This document shows, piece after piece, positions 46,688 through 56,198 of a stretch of DNA of 64,000 nucleotides. The notes beneath the pieces are model-generated. The model had not been told where the DNA came from and ran no database searches. It saw only the letters and a list, made by a program, of their open reading frames with translations. Position numbers and translations under genes: made by a program. The stretch's first letter is position 1. Every line of letters begins with the position of its first letter. This DNA is from CAVUDO01 sp963740255 (GTDB lineage: Bacteria > Actinomycetota > Actinomycetes > Mycobacteriales > Cryptosporangiaceae), in NCBI GenBank assembly GCA_963740255.1, contig CAVUDO010000002.1, forward strand, positions 620,001-684,000. Reading direction: 5' to 3'.

Positions 46688-47100
46688 TCAGCGGAGCTCC
46701 TGGATGCGGATCAGGTTGCCCGCGGGATCGCGGACGGCGCAGTCGCGAACGCCGTACGGCTGCTCGGTCGGCTCCTGGACGACCTCGGCGACGCTGGCCT
46801 GCAGCCGCTCGAAGGTGCCGTCGAGGTCGGCGGTGGCCAGGAGGATGCCGGCGTAGGTGCCCTTGGCCATCATCTCGGCGATGGTGCGGCGCTCGTCGTC
46901 GGTGATGCCGCAGCGTCGGCGGCCGGCGGCTCCAGGACGATGGACGTGCCGGGCTGGTCGGCGGGGCCGACCGTGATCCAGCGCATCCCGCCGTATCCGA
47001 CGTCGTTGCGGACCTCGAAGCCGAGGGTGTCGCGGTAGAAGGCCAGGGAGGCGTCCGGGTCGTTGTGCGGGAGGAAGCTCGCGTGAATGGTGATGTCCAT
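46688..47100 (-). CDS. VOC-family (glyoxalase-like) protein, frame broken
   Basis: A reconstructed protein of about 137 residues with a vicinal-oxygen-chelate fold: MDITIHASFLPHNDPDASLAFYRDTLGFEV, GMRWITVGPADQPGTSIVLEP, then after a break near 46905 MMAKGTYAGILLATADLDGTFERL and DCAVRDPAGNLIRIQEL. The His and Glu positions typical of metal sites are partly present. It lies 5 bases downstream of the AraC gene, a frequent pairing in actinomycetes, often called glyoxalase or bleomycin-resistance protein. Substrate unknown. Confidence 0.75.
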
Positions 47101-47105
47101 GGCGG

Positions 47106-47555
47106 TCACGCTACGTGCGGCTCCGTGACCGGTGCTTCTCGATTCCTGATCGGTCTGGTCACCTGTTTCGCCACGCACGACGGCATCCCCGCCGTCGCGC
47201 GCGCCGACTGGCGCCGATAGGTGCTGGGCGGCACACCGACCAACTCGGTGAAGCGGGTGCTGAAGGTGCCCAGCGACGAGCAGCCGACCGCGAAACAGAC
47301 CTCGGTGACGCTGAGGTCGCCACGACGCAGCAGCGCCATCGCGCGCTCGATGCGCCGCGTCATCAGATAGGCGTACGGCGACTCGCCGTAGGCGCGCCGG
47401 AACTCGCGGCTGAGGTGCCCGGCCGACATGTTCACGCCGCGGGCGAGCGCCTCGACGTCCAGCGGCTGCGCGTACTCCCGGTCGATCCGGTCGCGAACGC
47501 GGCGCAGCCGCGCGAGGTCGCGCAGGCGCTGCGCCGCGGCGGGACTGCTGGTCAC
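47106..47555 (-). CDS. AraC-family regulator
   Basis: A regulator of about 149 residues that is almost entirely the AraC DNA-binding domain: DREYAQPLDVEALARGVNMSAGHLSREFRRAYGESPYAYLMTRRIERAMALL, then SVTEVCFAVGCSSLGTFSTRFTELVGVPPSTYRR. There is no effector domain. GTG 47555 is preferred; GTG 47579 would add eight residues. It probably controls the VOC gene 5 bases downstream. Confidence 0.82.
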   Translation of the reverse strand: MTSSPAAAQRLRDLARLRRVRDRIDREYAQPLDVEALARGVNMSAGHLSREFRRAYGESPYAYLMTRRIERAMALLRRGDLSVTEVCFAVGCSSLGTFSTRFTELVGVPPSTYRRQSARATAGMPSCVAKQVTRPIRNREAPVTEPHVA

Positions 47556-47624
47556 CTGCGAGATCGTGCCACGTCGCACCGGAGTTGCCCAGCGCGCCGC
47601 ACAGAAGCAGTCGGCCAGACCGCT

Positions 47625-48137
47625 TCACGTCCGGCGGCGGACGTACTCCACGACGGCCTGTCGGGTGGTCCGTACGCCCAGGGCGTCCCGGGCCGCGGCG
47701 ATGCGACGGTTGGCGGTGCGCAGCGAGAGGAACTCGGCCGCCGCGGCGGCGGCGATCGACTGGCCGTCGGCAAGGCGTTTCAGCAGCGCCCGTTGTTCCT
47801 CGGACAGCGGAAGCTCCGCCCCCGCGCCTGCCTGTGCGTCGGGCGACCGGGCAACCGGGCCGATGCGCCGGAGGTCGGTGAGCAGCAGGCGGCCGGCCTC
47901 GGTGTCCGGATCGGCGACGGTGGCGACCCCGGCGCCCCGGGCGGCGGCCAGGACGACGTCGGCAACCACCGACCGGCACGAGACCGCGCCGGTGAACACC
48001 AGCCGGCTCGTGGTCAGGTCCCAGGGCTCCCTGGGGGCCGCGAAGCCCTCCCGGATCGCCCACCCCTCCCCCGCCAGCCGGCGCACGACCACGGCGAGTT
48101 CGGCGGCCGACTCGAGCACGAACAGCGGCCGGTTCAT
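47625..48137 (-). CDS. Short LuxR-type HTH protein
   Basis: A 170-residue protein. Residues 1-95 form an alpha/beta domain without a recognised name (FVLESAAELAVVVRRLAGEGWAIREG). The C-terminus has LSEEQRALLKRLADGQSIAAAAAAEFLSLRTANRRIAAARDALGVRTTRQAVVEY, a LuxR-like HTH. Its ATG overlaps the stop of the large LuxR regulator by 4 bp, so the two are coupled and may act together. Confidence 0.7.
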   Translation of the reverse strand: MNRPLFVLESAAELAVVVRRLAGEGWAIREGFAAPREPWDLTTSRLVFTGAVSCRSVVADVVLAAARGAGVATVADPDTEAGRLLLTDLRRIGPVARSPDAQAGAGAELPLSEEQRALLKRLADGQSIAAAAAAEFLSLRTANRRIAAARDALGVRTTRQAVVEYVRRRT

Positions 48138-50608
48138 CGGACGGCTCCGAGCAGGGCGGCGGCCTCGGTGCGGGTGCGGGCCCCGAGTTTGCGCATGCCC
48201 GACCGCACGTGCGTCTCGACCGTCTCGCGTGAGATGCCCAGTTGGCCGGCGATCCGCCGGGTCGGTTCGCCGACGCCGACCAACTCCAGCACCTCACGTT
48301 CGCGCACCGTCAGCTCGGTCGCGGACGCGCGGCTGGTGGTCTCCCTCCGGACGGCGAACCGGCGCAGCGCCCGGTGGACCCGACCGAGCAGCAGCACCAG
48401 GCCAGCCTTCTCGGCGGCCTGCTCGGCGGCGAGCAGGGTCGGCACCCCACGCGTCGCGGCAGTGGCGGCGAGGCCGGCGGCGAGCAGGCACCGCACCTGT
48501 TCCCGGAGCGCGTGGCCGTCCCACAGCGCTGCCGCGTCGTCGAAGGCGCCGACGGCATCGTCGGGGTCGCCGGCTGCTTCCAGGCGCTCCCAGGCCGCCA
48601 GCGTGGCACGGACGGGGGCGAGCGGATGTCGCCCCTCGACCGGGTGCGCCGGCGTGCCGTCGGGAAGCTCGTGGCGGGCCCAGGACGCGGTGACCCGGCG
48701 TAGGCCGTCGGCGAGGGTGCGGTGTCGGCCCGGGGTCGGGTCGACCGCCCGGTGCGGTTGGCCGTCCAGCCAGGCGACTTCGCGGTCGACCCAGTCCAGC
48801 ACCGCCGAGGCCACGCCGGCGGTGCGGTGGGGGTCGTTATCGAGCTGCGACCGGGCTGTGGCCAGCGCTCCGGTGTCGGCCAGCGCCAGGCACCCCGCCG
48901 CCAGTGCGTACGCGCGGGCCTGCGGCGGGAGCGTGCGGTCGAGCAGGTCGGCCGACCCGCGCACCACCGCGTCCAGATCGGTGCCGCGCAGCGCCGCGCA
49001 CCACAGGGACGCGGCGCGGAAGCGGGTGTCCCAGCTGTACACGCCTTCCTCGGCGCTTCGGGCGCCATGCTCGTCCGCCACGCTGGCCGCTTCGGCGAGC
49101 TCGCCGTCCGCGATGAGGTTCTCGGTGAGCAGCCATCCGCTCCAGCGGGCGTCCACGGGCCGGCCGGCAGCGGCCGCGAGCCGGGCCGCGTCGGCCAGCG
49201 CGGCCTGCCAGCCGGACGCGCGTCGATGTGCGTCGGCTGCGGCGAGCGCGACGCGTACCGCCGGTGCTGCCCGGTCCGGGCCCGTGGCCAGGGTGCCGGC
49301 GAGGACGCGCGCGGCGGCCGGGTCGTGCGCGAGTGCCGCGAGCAGCCGGATCCGGGCGTGTTCCTGGCGGAGGGGGGCGGGCACGGTGGCCACGTCCGCG
49401 TCCACGGCGTGCGCGGCGCCGTGTGCGGCGTCGGCGTCCCCGGCCTGCAGCAGTGCCTCGGCCCGCAGCACCGCGGCTCGGACCCGGTCTCCGGGTTCGG
49501 TCGGGGTGACCCGCGCGAGGATGCGCAGGCAGGTCCCGGCGCGGCCCACCGCGAGCGTCGCCTCGGCGGCGTCCAGGTGCAGGGCCTGGTCGTCGGACGC
49601 CAGATCGGCCGCGAGCACCAGCGCGGCGGCCCGGTCGGCGGGCGTCGTGGCCGCCCGGGCGGTGGCGAGCGCGTGCCGGTGGGCGTCGCGGGCGTCGCCG
49701 GCGGCGGCGAGGTGCTGGGCGGCGTCGATGCCGGTGGTGATCTCGGCGAGCCTGCGATGCAGCGCCGCCCGTTCCGTCGCGGGCAGCAGCGCGGCGGCCA
49801 CCTCGGCGGCGTACCGGGGGGTGGCATGGACCAGTCGGGCCCGCTCGTCGACCCGCGCCCAACCCGCCTCCGCCAGGGCCGGCACGCCTTCTCCCAGCAG
49901 TTCGGCCCGGGTCGGGCCGCCGAGCAGCCCGAGCGCGGCCAACGCGGTGCGGGCCGGGCGGGGCAGGGCGGCGACGGCGTCGGCCAGCGCCTGGTCGAGG
50001 CCGCCTCCCTCGGGAACGTCCTCGCGGGTGGCCCGCAGGGCGAGCACCCGCAGCGCCAGCGGCGACCCGCCGGCGCGTTCGAGCACCGACGCGATCTCCG
50101 CAGCCGGGAGGCCCGGTGCGGTGCGCGCGACCAGCGCCCGGGCCTGGTCGGTGGTCAGCCCGGGTACCGGCACCCACACCGTCGCCGCGGCCCGCAGTGC
50201 CGCCTCGGTGGCCGGCAGGAGTCCGGACGGGGTGCGCAGGGCCGCCAGGATGCGACAGTGCCGCGCCAGCAGCGGCAGCACGGCCAACGTGAGCGGATCG
50301 GCGTCCTGCAGGTCGTCGAGCACCAGCACCCCGTCGCGGAGTCGCGCCCGCACCGCCTCGGCGGCCAGCGGCGCGTCACGGTCGGGGACCCGGGCGCGCA
50401 CTGCCCGGGAGAGCGCGAGTCCCGGGACGTGGCGCAGCGTGAGCAGTCCCCCACCGGTGAACACCGGGCCCCGGGCCTGCTCAGCCAACTGCGACAACAC
50501 GGTGCTCCGACCGCTGCCAGGGCCGCCGGTGAGGACCGCGAGCCCGCGCTCGCCCACCTCGTCGAGGACCGTCTGCAGCGCGGGGGGCAGCGCGCCGGGC
50601 TCGGCCAC
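48134..50608 (-). CDS. Large ATP-binding LuxR-family regulator (LAL/MalT type)
   Basis: An 824-residue regulator. A P-loop AAA/NACHT-like ATPase begins with AVLTGGPGSGRSTVLSQLAEQA near 28, with a Walker B VLVLDDLQDADPLTLAVLP near 97. A long helical repeat region of TPR type fills the middle. A LuxR HTH ends it (LTVREREVLELVGVGEPTRRIAGQLGISRETVETHVRSGMRKLG). GTG 50608 is chosen because GAGGAG lies a few bases before it. It is divergent from the EF-hand-like repeat gene 120 bases away and is a candidate controller of the dynamin locus. Confidence 0.82.
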   Translation of the reverse strand: MAEPGALPPALQTVLDEVGERGLAVLTGGPGSGRSTVLSQLAEQARGPVFTGGGLLTLRHVPGLALSRAVRARVPDRDAPLAAEAVRARLRDGVLVLDDLQDADPLTLAVLPLLARHCRILAALRTPSGLLPATEAALRAAATVWVPVPGLTTDQARALVARTAPGLPAAEIASVLERAGGSPLALRVLALRATREDVPEGGGLDQALADAVAALPRPARTALAALGLLGGPTRAELLGEGVPALAEAGWARVDERARLVHATPRYAAEVAAALLPATERAALHRRLAEITTGIDAAQHLAAAGDARDAHRHALATARAATTPADRAAALVLAADLASDDQALHLDAAEATLAVGRAGTCLRILARVTPTEPGDRVRAAVLRAEALLQAGDADAAHGAAHAVDADVATVPAPLRQEHARIRLLAALAHDPAAARVLAGTLATGPDRAAPAVRVALAAADAHRRASGWQAALADAARLAAAAGRPVDARWSGWLLTENLIADGELAEAASVADEHGARSAEEGVYSWDTRFRAASLWCAALRGTDLDAVVRGSADLLDRTLPPQARAYALAAGCLALADTGALATARSQLDNDPHRTAGVASAVLDWVDREVAWLDGQPHRAVDPTPGRHRTLADGLRRVTASWARHELPDGTPAHPVEGRHPLAPVRATLAAWERLEAAGDPDDAVGAFDDAAALWDGHALREQVRCLLAAGLAATAATRGVPTLLAAEQAAEKAGLVLLLGRVHRALRRFAVRRETTSRASATELTVREREVLELVGVGEPTRRIAGQLGISRETVETHVRSGMRKLGARTRTEAAALLGAVR

Positions 50609-50728
50609 AGGTCTCCTCTCCCCAGGGCGGGTTCCGGGTGGCACGAACTAGGGATGGTGCCGACGCAGGATATGCCTAGGGTCGGTGTGCACGATGTAGC
50701 CCGGAACCCCCTGGAAGGGAAACTTAAG

Positions 50729-51214
50729 ATGAGCGACGTCGACTCCACCTCGTTCGAGGACACGGCCCCGGACGACGCCACCGCGGTGGACTACGACCAG
50801 GACGGCGACCGCGACGGTTACCTCGTCGAGAACGCCGACGGCACCGCCTACGAGGTCCGCGACACCAACGACGACAACCGCTACGACACCGTCCTGGTCG
50901 ACACCGACGGTGACGGCGACGCGGACGCCGAGGGCTACGACACCGACGCCGACGGCCGGGTGGACCGCGCGGTGGTGGACACCGACGGTGACGGCACCGC
51001 CGACGTGGCCGTCGCCGACACGAACGCCGACGGCAAGATCGACATCGCTGTGGCGGACACCAACAATGATGGCAAGGCCGATGTCGCGGCGGTCGACGTG
51101 GACCACGACGGCCGGCCCGACGTGGCCTACCGGGACAGCGACGGCGACGGCACCTGGGACCAGAAGGCCGCCGTGGACCGTGGCGACCCGGGGCCCGACC
51201 TGGTGAGCGCCTGA
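50729..51214 (+). CDS. Acidic EF-hand-like calcium-binding repeat protein
   Basis: A 161-residue very acidic protein without a signal peptide or membrane segment. From residue 45 to 148 it consists of eight 13-residue repeats with the pattern D-T/S-D/N-x-D-G-x-x-D-x4, for example DTDADGRVDRAVV and DTNADGKIDIAVA; a degenerate unit precedes them. The Asp spacing matches EF-hand/thrombospondin type-3 calcium loops. ATG 50729 follows GGAAGGG. It is the first gene of the unit containing two dynamin-like GTPases and a GrpE-like protein, the place IniB holds in the mycobacterial iniBAC operon, though the sequence is unrelated to Gly-rich IniB. Confidence 0.75.
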   Translation: MSDVDSTSFEDTAPDDATAVDYDQDGDRDGYLVENADGTAYEVRDTNDDNRYDTVLVDTDGDGDADAEGYDTDADGRVDRAVVDTDGDGTADVAVADTNADGKIDIAVADTNNDGKADVAAVDVDHDGRPDVAYRDSDGDGTWDQKAAVDRGDPGPDLVSA

Positions 51215-51263
51215 GCGGTCGCGGGGTCACCGGGACACGTACGGCCGAACGCGAAGGAGCATC

Positions 51264-52772
51264 GTGGGCCAGGGACCGCTGAGTCGACGCGTGGCCGACC
51301 TCTGCAACGAGGTCGGCCCGCGGCTCGGGGGCGCGAGCCGCAACGCGGTGGGCGACCTGTCCCGGCGGCTCGGCGAGCCGCTCCGGGTCGCCATCGCGGG
51401 CCGGCTCAAGGCCGGGAAATCGACGCTGGTCAACGCGCTGATCGGCCGCCGGGTGGCGCCCACCGAAGTGGGCGAGTGCACCCGCCTGGTGACCCAGTTC
51501 CGGTACGGCACCGCCGACCGGGTCGACATCGTGCGGCGGGACGGGTTGCGGGTGAGCCTTCCCCTGGACGAGTCGGGCATGATCCCGCAGCGCCTGGGCA
51601 TCCCTCGCCAGGAAGTCGCCTACGTGGACGTGACGCTCACCAGCGACCGGCTGCGCGACCTCACCGTCGTCGACACTCCGGGTCTGAGCTCGACCAACTC
51701 CCAGGTCAGCGCCGGCACCCGCCGGTTCCTGTTCAACGACAGCCCGGTCGACGACGACCTCGACGTCGACTCGCAGAACGCGCTGAGCGGCGCCGAGGCG
51801 ATCATCTACGTGTTCACCCAGTCGGTCCGCGAGGACGACGTGGAGGCGTTGGAGGCGTTCCGGTCGATCTCCGCACGGCTGTCGAGCAACCCGATCAACT
51901 CCCTCGGGCTGTTCAACAAGGTGGACAAGCTCGGTGGCGGCGGCGACCCGTGGCCGGTCGCCGGGCCGCTGGCCGAGACCCAGGCACAGGCGCTACGCCG
52001 GCAGGTCGCCGACGTGGTGCCGGTGGTGGGGCTGCTGGCCGAGACCACGGAGGCCGGCCGGCTCACCGCGGCCGACTGCGAGAGCCTGCGGCAGCTCGCG
52101 GCGCTGTCGGCGGTGGACCGGGCGGTGCTGATGGCCTCGGTCGACCTGTTCACTTCGCGGGAGTGCGAGGTGCCGGCCGAGCAGCGGGAACGGCTGCTGC
52201 GCCTGCTCGACCTCTACGGCATCCAGTTCGCGGTCGCCTCGCTGGCGGCCGAGCCCGACCTGGCCACCGGGGAGCTGTTGCGGCGGCTGTACCTGGCCTC
52301 GGGCTTCGCCCGGGTGCGGCAGACCCTCGACCAGGCGTTCCGGTGGCGCACCGACGCGATCAAGGCCGGCTGGGCGCTCACCACGCTGGAACAGATCGCC
52401 TCCCGCGCCGATCGGCCGGCCGACCGGGAGACGCTGCGCGACGCCGTCGAGCGGCTGCTCCAGCAGCCGGAGTACCACCAGCTGCGGCTGCTGGAGATGG
52501 CACAGCAGGTGACCACCGGAGCGGTGGACCTGCCGGGTCCGATGGAAACCGAACTGACCCGGTTGGCGCTGTCCGACGACCCGTCCTGGATCCTCGGGCT
52601 GACCGGTGCCTCTCCCCCACAACTGGCGCAGGCTGCCCTGGACGCCGCCACCCGGTGGCGCAGCTTCGCGGTGGCCGGCGCCAGCCCGGCCCAGGCCCGG
52701 GTCGCGCACGTCGCGCACCGCGGGTTCTTCCTGTTGTCCCAGCGGGTCCGCGCCTCCGCGGGCCGTGGCTGA
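51264..52772 (+). CDS. Dynamin-like GTPase, IniA/IniC type, first
   Basis: A 502-residue large GTPase. G1 is IAGRLKAGKSTLVNALIG near 46, G2 Thr in VAPTEVGECTRL, G3 VVDTPGLSS near 137, G4 FNKVDKLG near 217. The rest is helical, with no clear membrane segment. Bacterial dynamins remodel membranes; mycobacterial IniA/IniC are induced by cell-wall drugs. GTG 51264 follows AAGGAG. It lies 49 bases after the EF-hand-like gene and 30 before the GrpE-like gene. Confidence 0.82.
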   Translation: MGQGPLSRRVADLCNEVGPRLGGASRNAVGDLSRRLGEPLRVAIAGRLKAGKSTLVNALIGRRVAPTEVGECTRLVTQFRYGTADRVDIVRRDGLRVSLPLDESGMIPQRLGIPRQEVAYVDVTLTSDRLRDLTVVDTPGLSSTNSQVSAGTRRFLFNDSPVDDDLDVDSQNALSGAEAIIYVFTQSVREDDVEALEAFRSISARLSSNPINSLGLFNKVDKLGGGGDPWPVAGPLAETQAQALRRQVADVVPVVGLLAETTEAGRLTAADCESLRQLAALSAVDRAVLMASVDLFTSRECEVPAEQRERLLRLLDLYGIQFAVASLAAEPDLATGELLRRLYLASGFARVRQTLDQAFRWRTDAIKAGWALTTLEQIASRADRPADRETLRDAVERLLQQPEYHQLRLLEMAQQVTTGAVDLPGPMETELTRLALSDDPSWILGLTGASPPQLAQAALDAATRWRSFAVAGASPAQARVAHVAHRGFFLLSQRVRASAGRG

Positions 52773-52802
52773 TCCCCGGACTCGCGAGAGGCAGACCTCG
52801 AA

Positions 52803-53590
52803 ATGTCGACCAGTCACCTGCGGATCGTCGTCGTCGGGCTGAGCCTGATCGTCGCAGTGTTCGCCGGCCTCGTCTCGGGGTGGGCGGGAGGCTCGGCGGA
52901 GGTGCGCCGAGCCGGGGTCCGTGCAGGAGACCGGTCGCCGACCGGCACGCCGAGCGCCGACCCCACCGGCGGCGGCAACAAGAAGCCGTTCGGCCCGGTG
53001 CCGGGGAGACTCCGCGCAGCCCGGCGGCGGCGGGTCGGCGGCGGCGGTCTCGTGCGGCGCGGGCTTCTCCCCCGGCGCGGCGCTGGTCGGTTTCGGTGGC
53101 GCGCTGCTGGCCGGCCTCGCAGTCGGCGGCGTGGCGCTGCTGGTGCCGCGGCGGGATGCCGTCGCGGCGCGCGGGTGGGCGCCGCCACGGACCAACGGGA
53201 CCGCCACCGGTTCGCACCCGGTGGTCGACACGGGTGCTCAGCCCGTCCTCACCACCACCGGTTCGCACCGGGTGGTTCCCGACCCGTCCCGGGCTGGCCA
53301 TGCCGACCGGGCCGCCCTGGTCGAGACGTGCATCTACGTCCGCGACCGCGCCACCAGCCGAGCGATCGCCGACCACCTGGCCCGCGCCCTGGACCGGGTG
53401 GGCGTGACCGAGGTCCGGCCGAACGGCGTGGCGTTCGACCCCAGCCAGCACGAGGCCGGCGGGTCGGCCCCGACCGACGACCCCCGGCTGGACGGCACGA
53501 TCGCCGCGGTGGAGATCCCCGGCTACACCGACCGGGGCGCCGTGTCTGCGACTGCCCGTCGTGACGGTCTACCGGACCGGCCCGCGATGA
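52803..53590 (+). CDS. Membrane-anchored GrpE-like nucleotide exchange factor, frame broken
   Basis: A reconstructed protein of about 261 residues. It has an N-terminal membrane helix (residues 8-28), a Gly/Pro-rich linker, a second hydrophobic segment (ALVGFGGALLAGLAVGGVALLV) and a C-terminal domain whose order matches the GrpE head: VAFDPSQHEAGGSAP, GTIAAVEIPGYTDRG, then LRLPVVTVYR. GrpE has FDPxxHEAV, a GYxxxxRxLRPAxVxV ending. Two +1 frame changes, near 53004 and 53543, must be removed; the result ends with TGA 53588, overlapping the next ATG (ATGA). It probably serves the Hsp70 encoded at 56199-57671. Confidence 0.62.
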
Positions 53591-55461
53591 CCGCGCCCGC
53601 CGGCGGGTTGGTGGAGCAGATCGCCTCCGCGGTCGACGCGGGCCTGGCGCACCTGCGCCGCATCGACCCGGACCTCGCTTCCGACGTGGACGTGATGCGG
53701 CGTCACGAGGCCGCCGAGCGGCCGACCGTGGTCGTGGTCGGCGAGACCAAGCGGGGCAAGAGTTCCCTGATCAACGCCCTGCTGCAGGTGCCCGGGCTGT
53801 CCCCGGTGGACGCGGCGGTGGCCACCAGCGCCTACCTGGAGTTCCGGCATGCCGACCGGCCGGGTGCGCTGGCGCACGTCCCTGGCCAGGCCGCGCCGGT
53901 GCCGCTGGCGCTGTCCGACCTCCGCGACTGGGGCACCGTGCTCGGTGCGTTGCCGGACGGGTACCGGCCGCCCCGGCGGATCGAGGTGCTCCACCCCGCG
54001 CCGCTGCTCGAACGCGTGACGCTGATCGACACCCCGGGCGTCGGCGGCCTGGACTCCGCCCACTCCGACATCGCGCTGGACGCCGTCGCCCGGGCCACCG
54101 CGCTGCTGTTCGTGGTGGACGCGTCCGCGCCGTTCTCCAAGCCGGAGCTGGACTTCCTCGTCGAGGCCAGCAAGCGGGTCAACCTGGTCATGTTCGCGCT
54201 GACCAAGACCGACGCCTACCCCGGCTGGCGGGTGGTGCTCGACGACGACAAGGCGCTGCTGCACGCCCATGCGCCCCGGTTCGCCTCGTCGGCCTTCTTC
54301 CCGGTGTCGGCCCGGCTGGCCGAGCTCGCCGACCAGATGCCCGTTCCGGAGGCCGCGGCGGAGATCCGTCGGGAGAGCCGGCTGGACGGGCTGCGTTCGG
54401 CGCTGCGCGACGAGGTGGCGACCCGTTCGGCGCTGCTGCAGCAGGCCAACGTGCTCCGCGGGCTGCGGAGCGAGCTGGTCGGTGTCGACACCGGCATCGG
54501 CGAGCGGATCCGGGCGGCCGACCCGGACCCCGGCACCGCCGAGGCGCTGAAGGCCGAGCGGACCGAGTTCGTGCAGCGCAAGCGGAAGGACGCGCGTACC
54601 TGGTCGCTGACGCTGAACACCGAGACCCAGCGGGCCCGCATCAGCGCCACCGGCCGCCTGCGCGGCGAGGTGTCGCAGTTGCAGGAGCATTACCTCAACA
54701 TCGTGGACAAGGCCAACGCCGACCGGATCAAGCGGCTGCCGTACGAGATCGACCGGGCCCTGCACGCGATCTCGCTGCGGTTGTCGGCTGAGATCGAACA
54801 CCGGTTCCGGGCGATCGGCGCGCGGGTGCTGCGCGAGGTCTTCAGCGACCACGAGCTGTCCCAGGCGCTGTCGCGGCTCAACGCGCGGCTGCGGATGGAG
54901 GTCGGGTCGCGGCCGCGGCGGGAGGGCGGCGGGCCCGACCAGTTGCTGGTCCTCACCTCCGCGGCCGGCACCGCGTCGCTGATGGGGAGCATCAGCGCGG
55001 GCGGGGCCGGCATGGCGCTGGCCGGCACTGCCGCCTCGTTCGCGGTGCCCGTGATCGGCGTCGGCGTGGGTCTGGCCGCCGGCGCGTTCATGCTCTACCG
55101 GCGCAAGGTCGGCAACGACCGGCAGCAGAGCCGGGTCTGGCTCAAGGAGGTGCTCTCCGAGGCGAGGGCGTCGCTGTCGGAGGAGATCACCCACCGGTTC
55201 ACCGACCTGGAGTTCGCGCTCACGGTGGCCCTGGACGAGGCGGTGGACCGCCGCATCGACCAGCTCGACGCCCAGATCGCCGACATCGACCGGGCGATGG
55301 CCGAGGACAAGGCCAGCCGCCGCAAGCGGCGGGACGGACTCCAGGGCGACCGGGATGCCGTCCGGAGCCGGATCAAGCAGCTCGACGAGGTGCTCGGAAA
55401 GGCCCGTCAGGCCACCAAGATCAGCGGGCCGGCCGAGCCGGCGCCGGTCGGGAAGGGGTGA
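53587..55461 (+). CDS. Dynamin-like GTPase, IniA/IniC type, second
   Basis: A 624-residue GTPase. G1 is VVGETKRGKSSLINALL near 51, G3 LIDTPGVGG near 143, G4 ALTKTD near 203. A helical middle is followed by a hydrophobic hairpin (about 470-505, ISAGGAGMALAGTAASFAVP and VIGVGVGLAAGAFML), the likely membrane paddle, and a C-terminal coiled coil (RRIDQLDAQIADIDRAMAEDK onward). ATG 53587 is chosen because the GrpE-like gene ends there. The frame is also open upstream, but only because of the breaks in that gene. Confidence 0.82.
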   Translation: MTAPAGGLVEQIASAVDAGLAHLRRIDPDLASDVDVMRRHEAAERPTVVVVGETKRGKSSLINALLQVPGLSPVDAAVATSAYLEFRHADRPGALAHVPGQAAPVPLALSDLRDWGTVLGALPDGYRPPRRIEVLHPAPLLERVTLIDTPGVGGLDSAHSDIALDAVARATALLFVVDASAPFSKPELDFLVEASKRVNLVMFALTKTDAYPGWRVVLDDDKALLHAHAPRFASSAFFPVSARLAELADQMPVPEAAAEIRRESRLDGLRSALRDEVATRSALLQQANVLRGLRSELVGVDTGIGERIRAADPDPGTAEALKAERTEFVQRKRKDARTWSLTLNTETQRARISATGRLRGEVSQLQEHYLNIVDKANADRIKRLPYEIDRALHAISLRLSAEIEHRFRAIGARVLREVFSDHELSQALSRLNARLRMEVGSRPRREGGGPDQLLVLTSAAGTASLMGSISAGGAGMALAGTAASFAVPVIGVGVGLAAGAFMLYRRKVGNDRQQSRVWLKEVLSEARASLSEEITHRFTDLEFALTVALDEAVDRRIDQLDAQIADIDRAMAEDKASRRKRRDGLQGDRDAVRSRIKQLDEVLGKARQATKISGPAEPAPVGKG

Positions 55462-56134
55462 GCGGCATGGAATCCAACGTTGACCCCCCTGGGAGTGGTC
55501 CGAGCCGGAGTGGTCCGAGCCGGAGTCGTCCGAACCTGGCCCGGACGTCCCCTGGGACGACGACTCGCCCCTCGGCGACACCGACGCGGCCGCGTTCGTC
55601 CGCGACGACGACCTGTCCGGCCTCGCGGAGTCCGACGAGGGCGCGGACCTCGATGCCGAGGACGATCGCCCCGAGCCGCCCTACGGCGAGGACGCCGTCG
55701 ACCGGCCTCCGTCTCTCGAGGTCGACTCCGAGCCGGACCAGGCCGTCGCCGAGGATCGCCCCTTCGACGAGCCCGAACTGGCCGCCACCACCGACGGGCC
55801 GCCGTCGCTGGTGGGCACCGAACCCGACCTCACCGTGGCCGACGACACTGCCCGGCCGCCGCTGCCCGATCTCGACCTGGACCAGGTGCCCGAGCCGGCC
55901 GGCGGCGTGCCCTGGTCGGACCCGACCGTCCTCGGTGTCGGGCCCGACCAGGGGGACACGCTCGGGTCCACGGACGAACCGGCCGGCACACCGGTGGGTG
56001 CCGCGACGGACCTGATGCTGGCGCTGGGCGAGACGGCGTCCGGCGACGAGGCCACCCAGTGGGCGGCACTGCGCGATACCGAGGACCCCGCCGTGCGTGC
56101 GTTGGCACGCTTCTGGGCGCCCGCCCAGTCCTGA
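55458..56134 (+). CDS. Acidic disordered protein, frame broken
   Basis: A reconstructed protein of about 225 residues, rich in Asp, Glu and Pro and with little hydrophobic sequence. Near the N-terminus a five-residue unit E-W/S-S-E-P repeats (15-base repeats at 55493-55533). The C-terminal 40 residues (DLMLALGETASGDEATQWAALRDTEDPAVRALARFWAPA) look helical and may be the folded contact. One C is missing from the run near 55487. It overlaps the dynamin stop by 4 bp and ends the unit; the Hsp70 gene converges on it 64 bases later. Function unknown; a binding partner of the GTPase or chaperone is inference. Confidence 0.6.
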
Positions 56135-56198
56135 CCCGACCCACACCGGGGCACCCAGCAAGGCTCAGGCAGGCTCAGGAAGAGCGAGGCGCCCGCGG

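Noticed and set aside
47115..50651. Open plus-strand frame of 1178 codons opposite the two LuxR regulators
   Set aside because: Arg/Ser/Ala-rich shadow of the minus-strand genes; no domain and no ribosome site, while the minus strand has clear ATPase and HTH motifs.
52921..55461. Single 846-residue membrane protein fused to a dynamin
   Set aside because: The frame is open only because of +1 changes in the GrpE-like gene; correcting them gives a separate gene ending in an ATGA overlap with the dynamin start.
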